The notes under the pieces are model-generated. The model saw only the letters and a program-made list of their open reading frames with translations, was not told the DNA's origin and did no database searches. Source: Liolophura sinensis (lineage: Eukaryota > Mollusca > Polyplacophora > Chitonida > Chitonidae). Taken from it: DNA of 64,000 nucleotides. Where the stretch lies: assembly GCF_032854445.1 (NCBI RefSeq), contig NC_088304.1:16811704-16875703 (forward strand), read 5' to 3'. This document shows, one piece after another, positions 22,701 through 32,872 of this stretch (the first letter of the stretch is position 1; each line of letters begins with the position of its first letter). The position numbers and the translations under genes are program-made.

Positions 22701-25700
22701 AAGTTTGTGACTTGGAAAAGGCTAAACATCAGGTGAACTACATCATACATATGGAAAATTCCAGGACAAACTTTTTATCACAGGATAAAATTTTGATCAT
22801 TTTAAAACACTTTCTGTCATAAATAAGATAAAAGGATGTAAATGTTTAAATGGTAATAATTTAAGTATTAGTAGATGTTTAGTAGGATCTTTAGTTCCAT
22901 GCTGGAGGTAAAAGTTGATTGAGATTTCATTGTGGCGAATAATTTGTTTGTGTGACAGTGGGAAACTGATCGCATCAAGGTCGACACACTGTTTGTAATG
23001 GGAGCCAGAGCTAACAAGTAAGTGTTTCAAATACTGTATTTTTTTGCACGAAAAAAAAAATGTTCCCATGCAACACTCCTTTTTGCATCAAAAGGTTAAA
23101 GTTCAGTTTCCTTTTCCAAGAAAATACAATAAATGCAGCTTCCAACATTTTTCTGTTTTGAGGCCAAGGTTAGAGTGGGCAAGTTTTAATACGGTCTATG
23201 AGGTAAAGTCTCTACTTCAGTGTTATGCTCATCATCTAAATACATTCAGAGGTTTGATTGAAAACTTCAGCCTATGAAACCAAAATTTTGTATTCTTTTG
23301 ACATGTTTACTTGAAAAGTCTCAGATTTACTTTATATGCATTAACAATTTTATTAACTTATGCTACATGCCACCAATCTATCTACTGTTGTACACACCAA
23401 GTAATGATGGCATATACATGTTTAACTGAAAAAATCTTCAGATTTACTTTATATGTGTTAAGAATTTTATTAACTTATGCTACATGCCACCAATCTATCT
23501 GCTGATGTACACACCAAGTAATGATGGCATACACATGTTTAACTGAAAAGTCTTCAGATTTACTTTATATGCATTAACAATTTTATTAACTTATGCTACA
23601 TGCCACCAATCTATCTGCTGTTGTACACACCAAGTAATGATGGCATATAAGTGTTTAACTGAAAAAATCTTCAGATTTACTTTATATGTGTTAAGAATTT
23701 TATTAACTTGTGCTACATGCCACCAATCTATCTGCTGATGTACACACCAAGTAATGATGGCATATACATGTTTAACTGAAAAATCTTCAGATTTACTTTA
23801 TATGTGTTAAGAATTTTATTAACTTATGCTACATGCCACCAATCTGTCTGCTGATGCACACACCAAATATGTGGGAACATGATGAGGAAATTCAGCATAA
23901 TATAGGAATGGTTGAACATTTACAGAAGGTATTAAGTATTTGAGCTTTTGGGTGACCTCAATTTTATGGAGGACACTATAAAAATCCAAAAATTGAATAA
24001 AAGTGAAACTTTAAATCCACCATTTAATTTTGTACAATCTCGATATTTTGATGATCCTCCTGTTTTTTTTTAAAGCTTTTCAGTTATGTAAATATGTCTA
24101 AAACCCTCTAGAAAATGGCTGGGACAGTCTACATTTCTCATAAATTAGGATTAAATTTTTCTTTTATGCCCTCCTCATACAGTGAAAAAAGATTTATTTT
24201 GCCGGTAAAGAAACAATTTTAATTGGTGTGGAATTTGAAAAAAGAGAAAATAACCAAGCACCCATATATGCAGTAAGTTTGAAAAATTATGATAAATAAG
24301 TCTGAGGCCCCATGATCACAAAGCTGTCTATAAAGATTTAGGGCAGACTTAGTCTTGACTTCAAAACATTTTCCTGCATTAAAATTGTGATTTTAATACT
24401 TAGAAATATCATAGACTTTCCGAACAAATTGAAAAAGCATTAAAGTTCATGAGCAATGCCACAATTTAAAACCAAGTACATGCATGACTTACATCTTATG
24501 TCTAAGATGGCTTCATGATCTCAGAGTTTCTGAGATAAATATTTCAACACTACATTGCTAACCCATTAGAAAGCCAGAAGTACTAATATGGCTGTAATGT
24601 TGACTGAGTCCTCTTGTTTTCAGAGCGCTGGGATTGGGAGCAACACGAGGTAGACTTTACATCAAGCATCCGGATATATTCAAGGTTTGTCCAACCATTC
24701 ATACCATTCATTTGTTGAGAAAGATTGAAATGTGTACCATATACATCATATGTATCCTCACTGGAGGAAGAACAGTGTTCAGACATGAGTCATTTCAAGC
24801 TGAAGACCATAAAATTGGAAGTCTTCATACTTTCTTGCTTTACTCTACATAGTAGGCTAATTACTGGTTGGCTCATTTTTGGCCAGTTGTCCATGGAGAC
24901 AAGGTTTTTTTAGGTGAGAAATCCCATGATGTATGGAGAAATATGGAAACCAGTGACATATTTCTCAGATGTTCTCGGGGCCTCCGTGGCTCAGTCGGTT
25001 AAAGCGCTAGCGCAGCGTAATGACCCAGGAGTCTCTCACCAATGCGGTCGCTGTGAGTTCAAGTCCAGCTCATGCTGGCGGCCGTACATGAGAAGGTCTG
25101 CCAGCAACCTGCGGATGGTCGTGGGTTTCCCCCGGGCTCTGCCTGGTTTCCACCCACCATAATGCTGGCCGCCGTCGTATAAGTGAAATATTCTTCAGTA
25201 CGGCGTAAAACACCAATCAAAAAAAAAAAAAAAAAAATCTCAGATGTTCTCACATAACTATCTTTATGACGGAAGTGATTAATTGGCTTTGGTTATCTAG
25301 CTCCGCCACCCCACCAACGGAGCTACGTTGTACATGCACCAATTGCTCAACCATTCCTGGAGTGTACCAGACAGAAATGTCTGTCTTGTTTGTGGAGACC
25401 ATGTAAACGGCATTTGATGGCCAAATCTCATTTGATGGCTGTTGTGCTTGTTGTTGCAGTATTCAGGTGACCAGGATGACAAGCAGTGGCTGTTTGACAA
25501 CCACCACATGCCAGCCACGGGAGGCAAGGCCTATATGTTGATGGTTGAGGACATACAGGAGCTGGCAAAGAGCGATGAATATAGGTAAAACATTAGGCTA
25601 GTTAATGTAGTTTTGTAATAGGTGAGTTACGAGTTTGAACTCGCTTATCGCTAAAGACTTACAACAAGACTTACTGTACCGTGTGACCTATCAAAAATTT

Positions 25701-28412
25701 TGGGAAACTGTTTTTGATCATATGTACTATAACTTTGGTTTTTGAAAAAAGATTCACATAAAGGGATTTAGAGTGGAGGAATATACGTTAAAGCAGGAAT
25801 CTCTATACACAGCAGAAAATTCCGAAACATCAGAAGATTCTGTTTTGCAGGACTCTCCTTTTACGGCCATTTTAAGCCATGTATGTGGTTTCCATCTTGC
25901 AAGAGACATGTCCTTAAACATGAGTTGGAAAAAAGTAAATTGTAATCACAATTTAATAGACGAAAGAATTTTGGTACATGTTAATGTTTGTGGGGTTAAG
26001 ACAAGGTGCTTCATGCTCCCTCTTTTGTTTGTTTACTCAGAGACAGCCCAAACCTCCTCCTGGATGAAATCATTGGGTTTACTGTCCCAGAGTGGATGTG
26101 CGAAAAGATGAAGATACAAATGGCTGCCATGAGAACGGATATGCCCAAACCTAAGGTAACCAGTCGAAGTCGCTCAGGAACGCCAGACACACGTACACCT
26201 CAAGGCGCCGGCCAAGTTTCCAGGGAAACACATGCCAAACTGCCATTCTCTGCATTTTCAAGCACTGCCAGTAAACAGGTACTGGTGGAAGTGAAGACAG
26301 AAGTAAGTAGCTTAGAGATAATAATGTCTTGTGTCAGTCATGTATCTGTATACTGTGGCTAAGTAGGCCATGTATTTGTCAGTCATGTGTCAGTATACTG
26401 TCACTGGAAAAGCCAAGTATTGCTCAGTCCTGAGTCAGTATATTGGTTGGATTGGCCAAGCACTGCTCAGTTCTGTGTCAGTTTACTGTGGCTGGAGAGG
26501 CCAAGCATTGCTCAGTCCTATATAAGTACACTGTGGCTGGAGACTCCAAGCGCTGCTCAGTACTGTGTCAGTTCACTGTGGTTGGAGAGGCCAAGCGCTG
26601 CTCAATTCTGTGTCAGTTTACTGTGGCTGGAGAGGCCAAGCATTGCTCAGTCCTATGTAAGTACACTGTGACTGGGGAGGCCAAGGGCTGCTCAGTCCTA
26701 TGTAAGTACACTGTGGCTGGAGAGGCCAAGCGCTGCTCAGTTCTGTGTCAGTTTACTGTGGCTGGAGAGGCCAAGTGCTGCTCAATTCTGTGTCAGTTTA
26801 CTGTGGCTGGAGAGGCCAAGCATTGCTCAGTCCTATGTAAGTACACTGTGACTAGAGAGACCAAGCTCTGCTCAGTTCTGTGTCAGTTCACTGTGGTTGG
26901 AGAGGCCAAGTGCTGCTCAATTCTGTGTCAGTTTACTGTGGCTGGAGAGGCCAAGCATTGCTCAGTCCTATGTAAGTACACTGTGGCTGGAGAGGCCAAG
27001 CTCTGCTCAGTTCTGTGTCAGTACGCTGTGGCTGGAGAGGCCAAGCGCTGCTCAGTTCTGTGTCAGTTCACTGTGGCTGGAGAGGCCAAGCTCTGCTCAG
27101 TTCTGTGTCAGTTCACTGTGGTTGGAGAGGCCAAGTGCTGCTCAATTCTGTGTCAGTTTACTGTGACTGGAGAGGCCAAGCATTGCTCAGTCCTATGTAA
27201 GTACACTGTGGCTGGAGAGGCCAAGCTCTGCTCAGTTCTGTGTCAGTTCACTGTGGTTGGAGAGGCCAAGTGCTGCTCAATTCTGTGTCAGTTTACTGTG
27301 GCTGGAGAGGCCAAGCATTGCTCAGTCCTATGTAAGTACACTGTGGCTGGAGACTCCAAGCGCTGCTCAGTACTGTGTCAGTTCACTGTGGTTGGAGAGG
27401 CCAGGGTCTGCTCAGTTCTGTGTCAGTTTACTGTGGCTGGAGAGGCTAAGCATTGCTCAGTCCTATGTAAGTAAACTGTGACTGGGGAGGCCAAGGGCTG
27501 CTCAGTCCTATGTAAGTACAGTGTGGCTGGAGAGGCCAAGCGCTGCTCAGTTCTGTGTCAGTTCACTGTATCTGGAGAGGCCAAGTGCTGCTCAGTTCTG
27601 TGTAACTACACTGTGCTTGGAGAGGCCAAGCACTGCTCAGTCCTATGTAAGCACACTGTGGCTGGATAGGCCAAGCGCTGCTCAGTTCTGTGTTAGTACA
27701 CTGTGGCTGGAGAGGCCAGGTGCTGCTCAGTCCTGTGTAAGCACACTGTGCTTGGAGAGGCCAAGTACTCCTCAGTTCTGTGTCATCATACTTTGCTTAG
27801 ATAGGCAGGTTATGAAGGATGGGCTGAATATTGAAGGATAGGCCAGGTATTGAAGGATAGGCTGAATATTGAAGGATAGGCCAGGTATTGAAGAATAGGC
27901 TGAATATTGAAGGATAGGCCAGGTATTGAAGGATAGGCTTAATATTGAAGGATAGGCCAGGTTTTGAAGAATAGGCTGAATATTGAAGGATAGGCTTAAT
28001 ATTGAAGGATAGGCCAGGTATTGAAGGATAGGCTTAATATTGAAGGATAGGCTTAATATTGAAGGAAAGGACAGGTATTGAAGAATAGGCCGCATATTGA
28101 TCAGCCCTGAGTTGGTGTATTATGAAAGGGTAGAGCATCTCATATGATGCGTTTTTTTGTAACATGACCTTGTTACTAGAGGAATAGTTGGGCAATATTT
28201 CCCATGTCCTGTTTATTCTCACAGTTGGCTTTCTCTGTGTTTGTGTATTTCAGCCTTCGCCATCAAACACAGAGGAAATGGAACTGCTGTCTACAGGGGA
28301 CAACGAGGAACAAAATCATGTGGAAATGTCACCCCTGAACATGGGCGGAGGTTTTGATGATGTCAACTCAGACCTTGACACACTGGATGAAGCCCCCTTC
28401 CTGGCCCAGTAA
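13288..28412 (+). CDS. DNTTIP1: DNTTIP1 (TdIF1) homologue, MiDAC histone deacetylase complex subunit
   Basis: DNTTIP1 dimerises, binds HDAC1/2 and, with MIDEAS-type ELM2/SANT proteins, forms MiDAC in the nucleus. Exons: (13288)-13707, 16614-16720, 17457-17544, 18440-18541, 19351-19452, 20539-20604, 20907-20938, 22105-22165, 22959-23017, 24624-24684, 25460-25584, 26041-26302 and 28254-28412 (TAA). All phases agree. The conserved protein starts at ANPFSMRVQ (human TNPWNIM). The dimerisation domain includes LQKAMNKEIDEIIQKYM and KFFKPGIENIK. An AT-hook-like KRKGRPP spans the 20604/20907 junction. SPVRREGPK and TLFVMGARANKALGLG lead into the C-terminal DNA-binding fold (ATRGRLYIKHPDIFKYSGD, HHMPATGGKAYML, FTVPEWMCEKMK). 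Beyond the human end there is a Ser/Thr-rich and acidic extension of about 100 residues (to DEAPFLAQ), with VKTEPSP across the last junction. The exact N-terminus is unresolved: 13591 or 13288 ATG, or an upstream exon. Confidence 0.9.
15786..15806. repeat. poly(C) tract
   Basis: About 20 consecutive C bases in the DNTTIP1 intron 13708-16613. The rest of that 2.9-kb intron shows no other repeat or exon. Confidence 0.95.
19419..19978. repeat. decaying tandem copies of a DNTTIP1 exon end plus its splice donor (about 55-bp period)
   Basis: The 3' end of exon 19351-19452 (GTTTCAGAAACTGGCAGCTC... GGAAGAATACGTGTAAGTAG) recurs downstream. Copies are visible at about 19536, 19592, 19763, 19817, 19872 and 19934, with a poorer one near 19500. 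Several keep a GTGTAAGTAG- or GTGTAAATAG-like donor. Stops follow directly in the exon's frame, so they are not simple coding extensions. Confidence 0.8.
19985..20405. repeat. minisatellite of about 87 bp, nearly 5 copies
   Basis: Units start CTGTACCATTGATCCTTGAT at about 19989, 20078, 20167, 20249 and 20336, and contain CTTATACCTGACCACATCCT and a GTGAGGGGTCTGATAGACAG block. It directly follows the exon-end array. The open minus-strand frame over it is an artefact. Confidence 0.9.
20998..21375. repeat. 22-bp minisatellite, about 17 copies
   Basis: Unit TGTATGATGGCTGCACCCTG plus CG or TG, in a DNTTIP1 intron 60 bp after the donor of exon 20907-20938. It keeps three minus-strand frames open by chance. 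Confidence 0.95.
21597..21712. repeat. 22-bp minisatellite, 5 near-identical copies
   Basis: Unit CAGCCCTGATCGACCCTCTG plus GG. It has the same length as the array at 20998 in the same intron, but an unrelated sequence. Confidence 0.95.
23300..23880. repeat. 116-117-bp tandem repeat, about 5 copies
   Basis: TGCTACATGCCACCAATCTA recurs at about 23361, 23478, 23594, 23711 and 23827. The unit also holds TTCAGATTTACTTTATATG and CACACCAAGTAATGATGGC. It lies in the DNTTIP1 intron after exon 22959-23017. Confidence 0.93.
24977..25237 (+). mobile_element. tRNA-derived SINE with 14-bp target-site duplication, in a DNTTIP1 intron
   Basis: Same family as the copy at 1754. It keeps the head (CTCCGTGGCTCAGTCGGTTA), the B box and the conserved 3' end, then a poly(A) tail. 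A short internal part around 25075-25085 is deleted relative to other copies. Direct repeats TCTCAGATGTTCTC flank it at 24963-24976 and 25238-25251. Confidence 0.9.
26370..27795. repeat. 45-bp minisatellite, about 31 copies
   Basis: Unit ACTGTGGCTGGAGAGGCCAA, GCGCTGCTCAGTTCTGTGTC, AGTTT. It starts shortly after the donor at 26303. Because 45 is a multiple of three, one frame is open for 343 codons (period of 15 residues, TVAGEAKRCSVLC), and other frames are also open. Intron position and lack of homology argue against coding. Confidence 0.96.
27810..28098. repeat. 19-bp minisatellite, about 15 copies
   Basis: Unit TATTGAAGGATAGGCCAGG, alternating with variants ending CTGAA and CTTAA. It follows the 45-bp array directly, within the last DNTTIP1 intron and about 155 bp before the final exon. 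Confidence 0.93.
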
Positions 28413-28971
28413 GATGGATGTTAGTAAGGCCACCCAGTTCAATTTGTTGTCTTGTGGGGGATATAAATGTTTTTTCATTGTTGGATAAAGGTATAAAAAA
28501 AATACTTGAGAATTATGTAAATTATGGATAAAGTGGGCTATCCCAGCAATTTTTCCTGTTAAGGATGGTGTTTACATGATTTGATGTATGATCCATTATT
28601 GTTGATAACATAACTAAGGGCAGTACGGATAACTTTTCCGACAAACAACATTATAAGCCTCTTACGATCCTTTCTTAATCTGCTTACAAGCTGCAAGGTA
28701 AGTTGTTAGACACTATTTCAAAGCTCTGTTTTGTCAGCCGATACCAAATTCTTCATAGGACTGCATGTTCTTCACATTCAAAGACAGAGATTTCTGGCGC
28801 TGAAAATAAAAGCTTCCAAATTCAAGACTTAATGTTGGTTGTTGTTATAGACAGATCTATGGAAAAATGTATATATATATATATATACATACTAAAATGG
28901 CAGCTTATTAGCAGTTAAGATTAGTGGCATATTTAATGTGAAGTGAGAGACAAGTTTGATCAATTTTTTAG

Positions 28972-29244
28972 GGGGCCTCCGTGGCTCAGTCGGTTAGCGC
29001 GCTAGCGCAGCGTAATGACCCAGAAGCCTCTCACCAATGCGGTCGCTGTGAGTTCAAGACCAGCTCATGCTGCCTTCCTCTCCGGCCGTACGTGGGAAGG
29101 TCTGCCAGCAACCTGCGGATAGTCGTGGGTTTCCTCCGGGCTCTGCCCGGTTTCCACCCACCATAATGCTGGCCGCCGTCGTATAAGTGAAATATTCTTG
29201 AGTACGGCGTAAAACACCAATCAAAAAAAAAAAAAAAAAAAAAA
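28972..29244 (+). mobile_element. tRNA-derived SINE with 13-bp target-site duplication
   Basis: Full-length copy just beyond the DNTTIP1 stop codon, perhaps in its 3' UTR. Direct repeats ATCAATTTTTTAG flank it at 28959-28971 and 29245-29257. A poly(A) tail is present. Sequence is close to the copy at 1754. Confidence 0.9.
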
Positions 29245-29977
29245 ATCAATTTTTTAGAGATGGTGTCATCTTTTTTGTATTATTGCATATTAGCAAAAAC
29301 GTGATGGACCAGTGTATTAGTGATGTTTCCAAGCAGTACTGGGTCGTGTACATGTAGACATGACTTTCAGTCATTATGCGACCACGAATGCATGTAACCT
29401 GGGGGTTTACAGAGCTTAGTTTCCACTTCTTTTGACTGCTATCTTGTGATGTGATTGTCTGGTCGAGGCCAGTGACCTCAGTGCCAGTAGGTAGTGACTC
29501 AGTTTGGCGTCATATATGGTAGCTATAGGAAGGTATTTTAGTGAATTGGCCTTATAATAATGGCAGCAGTGGGACTGTTTCGTTATTTAACTTTTTTTGA
29601 CAGGCAAATGCAACTGCACTGATTTGCGTACAAGGAGTTCACCTCATGGACCCCTCAGGGGTGAAATCTAGCCATTCCTTTTTTTCACTTTTTGATTCTC
29701 CATCTTTCTTATCTTTCCTCGCATCAAACTTGATCTTGTAAATACCTTAAATTAGACAAAATGAATAACTTGTTTTGCACCAAGGTATTCCCACTGATTT
29801 GGGGATTTGAAAAACAGCACTGATTTCTTTTACGAGTTTTTGTATATTTTTTCACAAATATGAAAGATAGCTTTTGAAAGTATTTCACATGTAGCTTGAA
29901 AGATGTGTACATATGATTAATTGGGGAAAAAAATGCAGAATTTCGGTTAAGAGGGCTTCTAGTACCCTAAACAATTA

Positions 29978-30057
29978 GGGCCACGGCGACCATCATTGTG
30001 GTGAGAGGGAACTGGGCAGAGACCAGCGGAAGCCCAGGACCATCCACAGCTTGATCC
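29978..30057 (-). mobile_element. degenerate SINE fragment
   Basis: The stretch ATCATTGTGGTGAGAGGGAA, GGGCAGAGACC and GACCATCCACAGCTTG parallels the reversed central body of the SINE family, with many substitutions. Both ends are lost. Confidence 0.5.
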
Positions 30058-31617
30058 TAAAAAAACCACCTGTAAATATGTTCACACATTGTGAAATTAT
30101 GATCAACAGTGCCCTTGATTTACTTGATCTATACATGTACATATGATATGCCACTTTAGTCTCAAAACTGATATCCAGCTTTTTTTCTTCTTAGAATTCA
30201 GAAAATCATAGACTGGCCAGTTTAATGTGAAGTTTTCGAAAGTGCAGCTACTGACTTATGGCCAGGTGTATCTCAGACTTTTTTAAAAAGGAATATTAGG
30301 CTTAAACAGACGAGCCTATTTTGGCCGCTGGTTGGTTTGAACTCTGTGTGTGTCATATAGTTTGGGTGACTTCCAATGGTAGCGTGGGATAAGGTGTACA
30401 ATATGATTGTTCTTGGTTTTCAAGTGTTGTTAAATGGTTGTTGTTGTTACAGCTCTCTGTATTGAAATGGAGATTTGCGTCTTCCTGTTGAATATATTAA
30501 CTGTTTGTGTGAGTGAAAATGTTATTTTTTTACTGTACAAATATTGCAATGTTGTATCAAAGACATCAGAATTAAGGTATTTCTATTTCTGACATGGATG
30601 TGTGGCCAAGAAAAATGATATTAACTCGTCAGTGACGACAAAATCCTGTTTGCTTCGTGGTAGGTGTTATTCATTGTTTAAGTGCTCTGTGAATGAATTA
30701 TTTTTAGTGTTATTGTACAAAGATGAAATGATTAACACTATTATTTTGGTTATTTTTCTTGCTCCGTGCATGAAATTGCACGTTTTATGTCAGAGTGGGA
30801 AATCAAGTGGGCTGGACGTTACCTGCCATAAAGCCATCTTTACAACCTGAACTTTAAACTGCTCTCTTTTTGGTGGAAACAATTCTAACAAAATTAGTAA
30901 CATATTTTCAGACACGATTTTCAATGGTCTTATAATGCTTTCTTTTCTCTCCCTTTAATTTCTCAACCTGTGACAGTTGTCCTGCTTTTACTTCATTGTT
31001 GCCCATGGCCTAAGTGATCTGGTCAAGTTTTCAACAATGGCACTTCACATCCTTCTTTTTTTCCAGTGCCAGAGTTGAGGCTTTCATAAGCTGTTTGGTC
31101 TGCTTCCCGGTGCTTGGATGACACATGTATATCAGTGTTTAATTTGTGCATAAACATGATAAACATCCTGTCTGAGGATGAATCTGACAGTGTACTCTAA
31201 ACAAAGACATCCTCAGTCTCCTCCAACAAGGCATGTTTCAAGAAGCTTTCCATTGTAAGTTTTTTTGTAAGCTGTCAAATCAATCAAAACATGTTGCCAG
31301 CAGTATGTACTATTTTGAAGCCTTACTGCAGGAATGACCTATTTCAGGGTGATGTAAGGGATTATCCAAGTTCAAGCCAGACACTTTTTCTTCAGCATAA
31401 AGTTTGACGGTATTCCACCATCAATGTTAACATTGAGCTGTTCTATTGAGATGTTGAATCATCAAATCTTTAATTTTCAAATATATAAAGTTATACATAT
31501 AAAGCTGTTGTCAGATGAGGTGATGTTGAATTTTGAAATGTTGTTACAATTTATACAGTCGATCATGTATATATTATACTCACTCATGGTAATTTTGCCC
31601 TGTACATGTTCCTTACT

Positions 31618-31722
31618 AATTTTGTCACACTGGAGGACAAGTTACTTATATAAACGTTGTCACATTGGGGGACAAGTTACGTATATTAATATTGTCACGT
31701 TGGGGGACATGTTATGTGTATT
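31618..31722. repeat. short tandem repeat, about 42 bp, 2.5 copies
   Basis: TTGTCACACTGGAGGACAAG, TTGTCACATTGGGGGACAAG and TTGTCACGTTGGGGGACATG recur at 42-bp spacing. It lies in the convergent intergenic region. Confidence 0.75.
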
Positions 31723-31907
31723 ACCCATTGTTAACTTTCATGGAATATTCTATAATCATATCTGCTATCATTATTGTAAAAAAAAAAAAAAACATCTCTG
31801 ACCCATAAATGGTTGTCTCAAATTTCATGACACAGAATAAAAGTGTTGAAATGTGTAACCTTTTTTGTTCAATTTTTGGTTAACATCAAACAGTGGTCGA
31901 AGCCAAG

Positions 31908-32174
31908 ATAATTTATTTATTTGATTGATGCATTTACGCCGTACTCAATAATATTTCACTTATACAACGGCGGTCAGCATTATGGTGGGTGGAAACCGGG
32001 CAGAGCTCGGGGGAAACCCACAACCATCTGCAGGTTGATGGCACACTTTCCCACGTACAGCCGGAGAGGAAGCCAGCATGAGCTGGACTTGAACTCACAG
32101 CGACCGCGTTGGTGAGAGACTCCTGGGTCATTACGCTGCATTAGCGCGCTAACCAACTGAGCCAGGGAGGCCCC
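31908..32174 (-). mobile_element. tRNA-derived SINE, minus strand, AAAT-type tail
   Basis: Read on the minus strand it has the tRNA-like head (CCTCCCTGGCTCAGTTGGTT), the B box and the 3' end, closing with an (AAAT)-type tail (TTTATTTATTTGATT on plus). No clear target-site duplication was found. Confidence 0.85.
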
Positions 32175-32785
32175 AAGTTTTGGTGACATACTACATGTAT
32201 ATGTACAGATCACATAGAAATTCTGGAGGGCGCTTTCATGTGGTCAAAATAACGTTAACTCCCATGGCAACGTTGCAGCTGCCAGCAGCACTCAGGAAAG
32301 ACGAATCATTTTTATGTTTACAGAAAGCACACATCACTGGTTATTGATATTGCTGGTGTGTCTTTTTTTCTCTCCGTTTTTAAGCCGTGTTGTGTCATTT
32401 TTAAGATTGATTTGATATATTAATGAGGTACTAAATTTTTGAACAAAATTTTGGTGTACTGCATCTTGTACCTATGCTTACAATAGAATACAGCACCAAG
32501 AGTAAAACCAGTGTTAATAGTTTGTAAATGGTCACACATAAGCGGTTAAATTCCGACTCCCATCAGTCCAACCCAGATGAGGTTTTATTCTCCTCACATA
32601 AAAGCACACCCCTTAGCATTTAGGACTAATCAAAATTAGGTAAAAATTCATGCAGTGGTGTGAAATGCAATTTTAATACTACAAGTCACAGGTCTAGAAT
32701 TACTCTCATGCAGTCTGTAGCTTTCTACCTCTGCTGAAAAAGCAGAGACTTAAAGATGACTAATAAACATAATTCAGCATGAACT

Positions 32786-32872
32786 ATTTATTTATTTATC
32801 TGGAAGGTGTTTATGCTGTAGTCAATAATATTTCACTAAGGTGACTGTGGCCAGCATTATGGTGGGAGGAAA
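32786..32872 (-). mobile_element. short 3' fragment of the SINE family
   Basis: Reversed tail TATTTATTTATCTGGAAGGT, then GTAGTCAATAATATTTCACT and CAGCATTATGGTGGGAGGAA mark the 3' third of the SINE. The remainder is absent. Confidence 0.7.

Noticed and set aside
26443-27474. 343-codon open frame with a 15-residue period
   Set aside because: It is the 45-bp intronic minisatellite read in a frame kept open by its period; other frames are open too, it sits between two proven DNTTIP1 exons, and no homology is seen.
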